Shown: piece by piece, positions 57,854-64,000 of the stretch
Position numbering within the stretch: position 1 is the stretch's first letter
How the letters are laid out: every line of letters begins with the position of its first letter
NCBI RefSeq assembly: GCF_900639985.1
Contig: NZ_CAAAIM010000002.1
Location: 1 to 64,000 of the forward strand
Source: Legionella rowbothamii
Lineage (GTDB): Bacteria; Pseudomonadota; Gammaproteobacteria; Legionellales; Legionellaceae
Direction of reading: 5' to 3'
DNA length: 64,000 bases
Position numbers and translations under genes: made by a program
The notes under the pieces: generated by a model
The model's database searches: none
Told to the model about the DNA's origin: nothing
Seen by the model: only the letters and a program-made list of their open reading frames with translations

Positions 57854-58873
57854 TTATATGGATTTCGGCTGTTGCTGAGTGATGCAATGAATACCACCAC
57901 CACCAGCAAATACATCCAAAGCATCGATTTGACTTATATGGTGGTTTGGAAAGAGCTTAGTGAACAATTCATAGGCGGCTTTATCTTGAGCTTCATAGCC
58001 AAAAGCGGGCATAACAATGCCTTTATTGGCTAAATAAAAGTTAATATAAGATAAAGTCAGTCGCTCACCGTGCATATAGGTTGCTGGTGGTTGCTCTACC
58101 GTATAGACCTCTAATTTTCGCCCTTGCGCATCCGTTGCTGCTTTAAGAATTTCCAGGTTTTCATGCAAGGTCGCATAATTTGGATCCTCCTTATCGTGAG
58201 TAATCAGACAAAGAACTTTACCTGGGGCGATAAAGCAGGCTATTTCATCGATATGGCCATCGGTTTCATCACCTAATAATCCTTTGTTCAACCAAATAAT
58301 TTGCTTGCCGCCAAGGAAATCAAATAGATAGTGTTCTATTTCTTGTTGGCTGAGTTGCGGATTGCGATTTTCGTTAAGCAAACATTCACGGCTTGTTAAA
58401 ATAGTCCCTTCGCCATCAACATGAAAAGAACCCCCTTCCATTACCAAGGGAGCCGAAAAAGATAATGCATGGGTTTTACTAATGACAGCAGCTGATATTT
58501 CATTATCTAAAGCACAATCCTTATAATTCCCACCCCAGGCATTATGAATCCAATTTACCCCTGCTAACTTTTTCTCTTTATTCAACAAAAAAGTAGGTCC
58601 TGTATCACGAGTCCAGGAATCATTAATTGGTAATGTATGAATAGTCACATTATCCCCACATAACTCTTTTGCTAAGTCTTCATCGCCGGGATTTACGAGC
58701 ATGGTTACCGGCTCATACTGGGCGATTGAATTGGCAACAAGAGCATAGGCTTTACGTGCCTTCTCTAAGCCAATTTTAGACCACGTCTCAACATGACAAG
58801 GCCAGGCCATCCAGCATTGTTCATGTGGGTGCCACTCTGCGGGCATAAAAAAGCCACTTTGTTTTGGTGTCAT
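57854..58873 (-). CDS. aguA: Agmatine deiminase
   Basis: 339 residues. It converts agmatine to N-carbamoylputrescine and ammonia. The guanidine-modifying fold is shown by [43 protein letters not shown] and the catalytic cysteine C330 in GGGGIHC. It begins six bases after the speA stop, so the last gene of the aguB-speA-aguA operon is translated in tandem. Confidence 0.95.
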   Translation of the reverse strand: MTPKQSGFFMPAEWHPHEQCWMAWPCHVETWSKIGLEKARKAYALVANSIAQYEPVTMLVNPGDEDLAKELCGDNVTIHTLPINDSWTRDTGPTFLLNKEKKLAGVNWIHNAWGGNYKDCALDNEISAAVISKTHALSFSAPLVMEGGSFHVDGEGTILTSRECLLNENRNPQLSQQEIEHYLFDFLGGKQIIWLNKGLLGDETDGHIDEIACFIAPGKVLCLITHDKEDPNYATLHENLEILKAATDAQGRKLEVYTVEQPPATYMHGERLTLSYINFYLANKGIVMPAFGYEAQDKAAYELFTKLFPNHHISQIDALDVFAGGGGIHCITQQQPKSI

Positions 58874-58879
58874 TATTTG

Positions 58880-60772
58880 TTACTCCGTATGCTCAGCATC
58901 AAGATAGGTTAGTTGGGAAAAAACACTTCTTAATTCATTCAAATAAAATAAGGTTTTTTCTCGAGATAACCCGGCTTGGATAAGTTGTTTTTCATAGGAC
59001 TGACTCAGTTTCTTGGTATCAAAATGAGCCAAATTCAATACATTAGTAACCGTATCCCCGCTGACTAGATCATTTAACTCAAAGGTGCCATCATCAAAGA
59101 GCTCGACGTCCAATGAATTGGTATCTCCAAATAAATTATGCAAATTACCTAAGATTTCTTGGTAAGCCCCTACTAAGAAAAATCCTAGAGCATAGGGTTT
59201 ATTACTGTCATAAGGGGGCAGCATTAAGGTTGAATTTACGCGAGAGCTACCCAAGTATTCTTTAATCGTACCATCCGAATCACAAGTTAAATCTTGTAGG
59301 ATGCAGTGCATTTCAGGAGCAACATTCAATTGAGAAATGGGTGCGATGGGGAAAATTTGTCCAATAGCCCAGGCATCGGGAATGGATTGGAAAAAAGAAA
59401 TATTACAAAATATTTTTACCGCCATATCCTCATTTATTTTTAATAATAAGGCTTGTTCGCTGGGATTCTCCTCTGTTAAACGTTCCCTGAGCTCCATGCA
59501 AATATTGGTATAAAAAGACTCAACTTTTGCCTTCTCCTGCATGCTAATTACCCCATGTTTAAATAGGGAATGTGCTTCGTGCAATGAGTGTACAGCATAG
59601 TTATAGATTTCGATTGGTGAACTGTTTGTGATTGCTTGATAGGTGTCATAAATATCACGAATGACATGCGAGTCTTCTTCCTCAACACCGGGTAAGGCAG
59701 GGGATTTATCAACCATTTCAATATCCGAAATATCCGCAATAACCACGGCGTGATGTGCGGTTAAGGCGCGACCGGATTCAGAAATGATGTTGGGTTCAGG
59801 AATTTTTGCATCAAGACATAGGTGCTTTATGGCTAACAGAATATGGGTTGCGTATTCATTGAGGTTGTAATTCATCGAACAACCTTTATTCGCGCGCGTT
59901 CCTTCATAATCCACACTAAGCCCACCACCCACATCAATAGTGTTAATTGGTGCTTTTAATTGGCGTAGTTCGACGTAATAGCGTGCTACTTCTTGCATGC
60001 AATGGCGAATATCGTGAATATTGGCAATTTGTGAGCCTAAGTGACAGTGCATTAATTGCAAGCAATCTAACATATCATGTGCTTTTAATTGGGCGATTAA
60101 TTCAAGCACTTGTTTGGCATTAAGACCAAATTTGGATTTTGAACCACCACTATTTTCCCATTTACCTGCACTTTTACTTACAAGACGAATACGTACTCCA
60201 AGAGTTGGTTTAATTTGTAGGCGTGCAGATTCTTTTAAAATGATATCCAGCTCAGATTTCTTTTCAATAACAATAAAGACTTGATGGCCCATTTGTTGTG
60301 CGATTAATGCAGTGCGAATATAGCTACTGTCTTTATACCCATTACACACAATGGTGCTGGATTGATTGCTGAGCATGCCAATTACGGCCATCAGCTCAGG
60401 TTTTGAGCCTGCTTCCAAGCCAATCGAGTTATTGGGTGATTTTAATAATTCTCTGACCACACTTTGCTCTTGGTTTACTTTAATGGGATAAACCAATTTA
60501 TAAGAGCCTGTATATTCATTTTCGGTGATGGCATCAGCAAAGGCCTGATAGATGCGATGTACGCGATCATGCAAAATATCGGTACAACGAATTAATAAGG
60601 GTAAATGTAGGCCGGTTCGACGAGCGGCATCCACGATGGCCTGGAGTTCCACCCCTTTTTTTCCAGGTGCTTGGCTTATTTCAATATTCCCTTTGGAATT
60701 GACACTGAAGTATCCCTCACCCCAGTTTTCAATATTATATAAATTTGTTTCAGTTAATGAATTGTTGTTCAT
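58880..60772 (-). CDS. speA: Biosynthetic arginine decarboxylase
   Basis: 630 residues, the usual size. A PLP enzyme of fold III turning arginine into agmatine. The PLP lysine is K98 in YPIKVNQ; further motifs are GLEAGSKPELM, CHLGSQI, DVGGGLSVDYEG and ESGRALTAHHAV. It stands between aguB and aguA, giving the complete path arginine-agmatine-carbamoylputrescine-putrescine. Confidence 0.97.
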   Translation of the reverse strand: MNNNSLTETNLYNIENWGEGYFSVNSKGNIEISQAPGKKGVELQAIVDAARRTGLHLPLLIRCTDILHDRVHRIYQAFADAITENEYTGSYKLVYPIKVNQEQSVVRELLKSPNNSIGLEAGSKPELMAVIGMLSNQSSTIVCNGYKDSSYIRTALIAQQMGHQVFIVIEKKSELDIILKESARLQIKPTLGVRIRLVSKSAGKWENSGGSKSKFGLNAKQVLELIAQLKAHDMLDCLQLMHCHLGSQIANIHDIRHCMQEVARYYVELRQLKAPINTIDVGGGLSVDYEGTRANKGCSMNYNLNEYATHILLAIKHLCLDAKIPEPNIISESGRALTAHHAVVIADISDIEMVDKSPALPGVEEEDSHVIRDIYDTYQAITNSSPIEIYNYAVHSLHEAHSLFKHGVISMQEKAKVESFYTNICMELRERLTEENPSEQALLLKINEDMAVKIFCNISFFQSIPDAWAIGQIFPIAPISQLNVAPEMHCILQDLTCDSDGTIKEYLGSSRVNSTLMLPPYDSNKPYALGFFLVGAYQEILGNLHNLFGDTNSLDVELFDDGTFELNDLVSGDTVTNVLNLAHFDTKKLSQSYEKQLIQAGLSREKTLFYLNELRSVFSQLTYLDAEHTE

Positions 60773-60795
60773 ATGGTTTGAAATTCCAAAAAAAA

Positions 60796-61638
60796 TTAAC
60801 GAGCTTTAATGAGCTCTTGATAGGTTTCAGGTTCACGTTGTTGAGCAAAGGGAAATAGGCGTCCCCATAATGCCCGTTGGTTAAAATCTAATTCAGCAAC
60901 CAATACCGCGGGTTGATTACGTGGTGCTTGTGCTAAAATTTCTCCCATGGGTGTGCTAATAAAACTGCTGCCGTAAAACTCTAGGTCGTCTTCACAGCCA
61001 ATGCGATTGGTCGCGATAACAAAAGTATTGCTCATGATGCCTTGGGCGATCATCACTTTTTGCCACATGGGTTGGCTGTCAAAACCAGGTGCGGTTGGCT
61101 CCCCACCAATTGCGGTAGGATAAGTTAATATTTCTGCACCTTTTAAACCATAGATACGGGATAACTCTGGGAACCATTGATCATAGCAGGTTGGCAAACC
61201 CCATCGATGTCCAGCTATTTCATGCACGGGATAATCGGAATTCCCAGGTTTAAAGTAAAAATCTTCGTGGTATTTTTCGCCGCTGGGAATATGTTGTTTA
61301 CGTGTTATGGCAATAAGTTGGCCCTGACTATTGTATGCTACGGCAGTGTTATAGCCGGCTTTTTCAAATAAGGATGAGGTAATCGAAACATTATAGGCCT
61401 TGGCGACTTTACTAACGAATTGGGCCGTGGGACCTGTATGAATGTCTTCCATATAGGGTTTGCCATCAACATCAGATCGGGTGCAAAAATATGGGCTTAG
61501 GGTTAGCTCTTGCAGACAGACTACGGTTGCGCCTTGTTGTGCGGCCGCTTGAATTCCTGCTTCCAGCTTGTCTTGGTGTTCTTTAGGATTTTCGTGCCAT
61601 TTTTCTTGGACGAGTCCTACGGTTAATTTAGAGGTCAT
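60796..61638 (-). CDS. aguB: N-carbamoylputrescine amidase
   Basis: 280 residues, a nitrilase-superfamily hydrolase producing putrescine. Triad residues are E44 (LQELTLSPYF), K114 (RKQHIP) and C151 (LPTCYDQWFPE). AGGAG precedes ATG 61638. First gene of the polyamine operon. Confidence 0.96.
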   Translation of the reverse strand: MTSKLTVGLVQEKWHENPKEHQDKLEAGIQAAAQQGATVVCLQELTLSPYFCTRSDVDGKPYMEDIHTGPTAQFVSKVAKAYNVSITSSLFEKAGYNTAVAYNSQGQLIAITRKQHIPSGEKYHEDFYFKPGNSDYPVHEIAGHRWGLPTCYDQWFPELSRIYGLKGAEILTYPTAIGGEPTAPGFDSQPMWQKVMIAQGIMSNTFVIATNRIGCEDDLEFYGSSFISTPMGEILAQAPRNQPAVLVAELDFNQRALWGRLFPFAQQREPETYQELIKAR

Positions 61639-61675
61639 GCAAATACTCCTATACTGCGGTTATGGATCATAAGAA

Positions 61676-61694
61676 GCCCTTACAATGTAAGGGC
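61676..61694 (-). terminator. Likely terminator of the ravA-like gene
   Basis: GCCCTTAC and GTAAGGGC form a perfect 8-bp stem with a three-base loop; TTCTTAT follows on the minus strand. It lies 34 bases past the ravA-like stop and just upstream of aguB. Confidence 0.55.
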
Positions 61695-61727
61695 ATAGAA
61701 GTTTAAAAATGGGGTTAAAAAAATAAA

Positions 61728-62624
61728 TCATAGACTAAGGCTTGAGTGCTCTGGGGATGGGGTTGCATTTGATACTGTTGATGAGGAGGCTAATGGGGAT
61801 GTGCCATACAGGCTGTTACTATTAGTGCCAATAGAAACACGTTTGGCATTCATTTCCTTAGCAATAAGATGAAATGGGTCGGCACTATTAAATGCAGATG
61901 AAGCTAACAGCTCTAATTTATAACGTACAGCAGAGCGCACCTCCGTGCTTTTTTTAGATAATTTGCTACCAATTTCCGCTTCTTGTCCCGCTAAAAGCTT
62001 GGAAAGCATGGTGGAAAATTTGAGGCAGTTGTCTCTGCTAAAATCGCGATCGGTAAAAAATACTTCCGGTGTATCCCCGAGTAATTGTCCCATACTACGT
62101 CTTAAGGTAAATGCCGCATTGACCTCTTCCGAAAGGGCGCTGTTTGGAAAAATATTGCGGATGGTGTGCGCTAATCGGCTGCGATGCTCATCCGGTGTTA
62201 ATAATGCCAGACGTTCGGCAATAGCTATTTCATTGTTTTCTAATATTTCGCATGCTAAAACATTAAAACGTTCAAGCAAGTCTGGAGTATTTTCTTCTAA
62301 TAAAAATGCATGCGGTTGTGTATTTTCGTTATCCAGGATACCCAGAAGGCGTATTTTAGTTTGTAGGGCATCGTCAATGACCAAATAAAAACAGGTATCA
62401 GTTTGTACTGGTGAGTATAATGCTTTTGCTGCGCCCTTCAACTCGGCTAATTTATCTTGCGGGCAGCCACTTACCAGTTTAATCGCAAACTCGAGTTGTT
62501 CCTCTTCCGACAGTTCCGCATCTAATACGTCTTGGTGTTCGGCGAAGATGTCTCCTGCATCGACATCATTAAATAAGTCATAAGGTTTTTTATGTTCTAA
62601 TAAATCAAGACGACTATAGGTCAT
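61728..62624 (-). CDS. ravA: RavA-like protein (homologue of Legionella effector gene lpg0008)
   Basis: 298 residues, no signal peptide, AAGGAG six bases before ATG 62624. It is helical and acidic, with no recognisable enzyme motif (ELSEEEQLEFAIKLVSGCP, LARLNVLACEILEN-like helices) and a serine-rich end (STVSNATPSPEHSSLSL). The assignment rests mainly on position: in L. pneumophila, as I recall it, ravA sits between the carbamoylputrescine amidase gene and hfq, exactly as here. RavA is a Dot/Icm substrate of unclear biochemical function. Confidence 0.7.
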   Translation of the reverse strand: MTYSRLDLLEHKKPYDLFNDVDAGDIFAEHQDVLDAELSEEEQLEFAIKLVSGCPQDKLAELKGAAKALYSPVQTDTCFYLVIDDALQTKIRLLGILDNENTQPHAFLLEENTPDLLERFNVLACEILENNEIAIAERLALLTPDEHRSRLAHTIRNIFPNSALSEEVNAAFTLRRSMGQLLGDTPEVFFTDRDFSRDNCLKFSTMLSKLLAGQEAEIGSKLSKKSTEVRSAVRYKLELLASSAFNSADPFHLIAKEMNAKRVSIGTNSNSLYGTSPLASSSTVSNATPSPEHSSLSL

Positions 62625-62940
62625 TTAAATCTCCTTAATGTTAATGGTTGGGAAGTTTTCCTACATCGCTACAGTGTTTCAATTAAGTATTTTAAAGTTC
62701 TTTGGCGATAAATAAAAACTATGTCTAAACTTATAAAACATAGGTTTATGTGGTTTAGATCGCACGTGCATGAAGCATTTAAATCTCCCAAAGACCCAAG
62801 ATTTAAATTTGTACAGATATAGTAACGGAATAAATTACAGCTGTCATGAATTTAAGCTAAAGTTTTCTGAGAAAATGTCGAATAAGTTATTAGATGCACG
62901 TTTTGCCTTTTAAAATTACAATAACAACAAGGAGTGGGCA
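62625..62940. other. Divergent promoter region of ravA-like gene and hfq
   Basis: About 315 AT-rich bases between divergent genes. It must drive both hfq and the ravA-like gene. No hairpin or clear operator was recognised. Confidence 0.5.
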
Positions 62941-63198
62941 ATGTCTAAAAATCATTTATTACAAGACCCCTTTTTAAATGAGTTGCGTAAAGAAAAGGTG
63001 CCTGTTTCCATTTTCTTAGTCAATGGAATTAAATTGCATGGTGTTGTGGATTCTTTTGATCAGTATGTAGTGATGTTAAAGAACTCCATTACCCAAATGG
63101 TTTATAAACATGCTATATCTACAGTAGTACCATCAAGGGCGGTAAAAGTTCCTACTGAGGATGGAGCTGGTGGAAGCGAGGGAACTGTGGCAGACTAG
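62941..63198 (+). CDS. hfq: RNA chaperone Hfq
   Basis: 85 residues. Hexameric Sm-like protein that pairs small RNAs with mRNAs. Sm1 is [27 protein letters not shown] and Sm2 is [13 protein letters not shown], with Q8-type proximal-face residues in [14 protein letters not shown] precedes the start. hflX follows in the same direction, as in most gammaproteobacteria. Confidence 0.98.
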   Translation: MSKNHLLQDPFLNELRKEKVPVSIFLVNGIKLHGVVDSFDQYVVMLKNSITQMVYKHAISTVVPSRAVKVPTEDGAGGSEGTVAD

Positions 63199-63212
63199 GC
63201 ATTTTTAACAAC

Positions 63213-63237
63213 ATAAATTGGGGATATCCCAATTTAT
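63213..63237 (+). terminator. Hairpin after hfq
   Basis: ATAAATTGGG and CCCAATTTAT form a perfect 10-bp stem with a five-base loop, 14 bases past the hfq stop. No T-run follows. Confidence 0.55.
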
Positions 63238-63286
63238 CCTAAAAAAAGCTGTGGGTTTGCATTAAATATTCCTCGCTTTTTTTAGG
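63238..63286 (+). terminator. Second hairpin between hfq and hflX
   Basis: CCTAAAAAAAGC (63238-63249) pairs perfectly with GCTTTTTTTAGG (63275-63286) across 25 bases. With the first hairpin it fills most of the hfq-hflX gap and could reduce read-through. Confidence 0.5.
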
Positions 63287-63317
63287 TTAGTTGGCCTTTT
63301 TTGTCGGAGAATAAGTT

Positions 63318-64000
63318 TTGTTTGAACGTCCGCAAGGTGGTGAACGAGCTATACTCGTGCAATTGGCGCTGCCTGGGGTTGATGCTGAAAAAGCATTACA
63401 AGAATTTGAAGAGTTGGCATGTTCAGCGCAGGCTGAAATATTGGATTGCGTTTTAGGCACGCGTGCCACACCTGAAGCTAAATATTATATAGGTAAAGGT
63501 AAGGCGGAAGAGTTAGCACAGCTGGTTAAAGCCCTGGATGCCGAATTAGTCTTGGTCAACCATGAGTTATCTCCTTCACAAGAGCGCAACTTAGAGCGTT
63601 TGTTGGAATGTCGGGTCGTAGACCGTAGTGGCCTTATTCTCGATATTTTTGCACAACGTGCTCGTACCTTTGAAGGTAAATTACAGGTTGAGTTGGCGCA
63701 ATTGCAACATTTATCTACCCGATTAATCCGCGGTTGGACCCATTTAGAACGGCAAAAGGGTGGTATTGGCTTACGCGGTCCAGGTGAAACTCAGTTGGAA
63801 ACTGACCGACGTTTATTACGTGAGCGAATAAAATACATTAATAAACGCTTAGAAAAAGTACGTTGTAGTCGAGATCAAAATCGGCAGGCGCGTCGTAAAG
63901 CCTCTATGCCAACGGTTTCTTTGGTAGGTTATACTAATGCGGGTAAATCAACTCTATTTAATGTCTTAACCGGTGAAAGTATTTATGTAGCCGATCAATT
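63318..64000 (+). CDS. hflX: Ribosome-associated GTPase HflX, 3' end outside window
   Basis: 227 codons are visible. HflX splits stalled 70S ribosomes. The start is TTG 63318, with GGAGA seven bases upstream and an in-frame stop just before it, giving [14 protein letters not shown]. The N-terminal domain ([48 protein letters not shown]), the linker [17 protein letters not shown] and the G1 motif GYTNAGKST (about residue 203-211) are present; the rest of the G domain lies beyond the window. Confidence 0.97.
   Translation, partial: MFERPQGGERAILVQLALPGVDAEKALQEFEELACSAQAEILDCVLGTRATPEAKYYIGKGKAEELAQLVKALDAELVLVNHELSPSQERNLERLLECRVVDRSGLILDIFAQRARTFEGKLQVELAQLQHLSTRLIRGWTHLERQKGGIGLRGPGETQLETDRRLLRERIKYINKRLEKVRCSRDQNRQARRKASMPTVSLVGYTNAGKSTLFNVLTGESIYVADQ

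Noticed and set aside
57767..58033. 88-codon plus-strand frame
   Set aside because: It overlaps the end of the agmatine deiminase gene antisense and includes the terminator hairpin.
60796..61638. aguB as a paralogue pair with the nitrilase-like gene at 27522
   Set aside because: They share only the superfamily triad; aguB is a clear metabolic enzyme and no closer relation is visible.

Overview
The window is a stretch of a Legionella-type gammaproteobacterial chromosome that spans the replication origin neighbourhood. The genus is inferred from gene content and order: rpmH-rnpA-yidD-yidC-mnmE on one side, dnaA-dnaN-recF-gyrB on the other, then agmatine deiminase-speA-aguB, a homologue of the Legionella effector gene ravA, hfq and hflX. 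Eukaryotic-like leucine-rich-repeat and ankyrin genes, typical of Dot/Icm effector repertoires, support this. The species cannot be told from the sequence alone.

Layout. 1-11.7 kb (minus strand) holds a giant YD-repeat (RHS-like) protein, cut by the left window edge, preceded by a secreted Ig/cadherin-like protein. 12.5-15.2 kb holds a coiled-coil protein and a GAF-GAF-PAS class III adenylate cyclase. 15.5-20.3 kb holds secreted proteins: two tandem paralogues, an eight-blade Asp-box propeller protein, an outer-membrane barrel and a small secreted protein. 20.5-26.9 kb is mostly housekeeping: Mpo1-like, gloA, then the conserved rsmI / lpoA-yraN-diaA-dolP cluster with a second BON lipoprotein. 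26.9-42.9 kb is accessory: a broken capsule-export gene, a nitrilase-like protein, a zinc-ribbon membrane protein, a truncated ankyrin gene, two LRR proteins, an IS91-family element, a 1,405-residue multidomain adhesin-like protein with its own barrel protein, and a repeat-bearing membrane protein. 43.2-64 kb is the origin core.

The rpmH promoter faces away from a 0.9-kb AT-rich, gene-free region (47.0-47.9 kb). This region carries DnaA-box-like and 13-mer-like sequences and an imperfect direct duplication of about 220 bp, and is the best oriC candidate. Further DnaA boxes precede dnaA. Three parS-like sites lie in or just after recF, one inside a 38-bp perfect palindrome. SpeA, AguA and AguB form a complete arginine-to-putrescine route.

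The most notable unexplained items are the open frame of at least 3,295 codons ending in a LysM domain and a glycine-rich hydrophobic tail; two copies of a pair made of a secreted repeat protein with a shared N-terminal cysteine domain and a surface-barrel protein; the duplicated origin-like segment; and a nitrilase-like protein with an intact Glu-Lys-Cys triad in an accessory region. All functional statements rest on reading motifs by eye; no database search was run.
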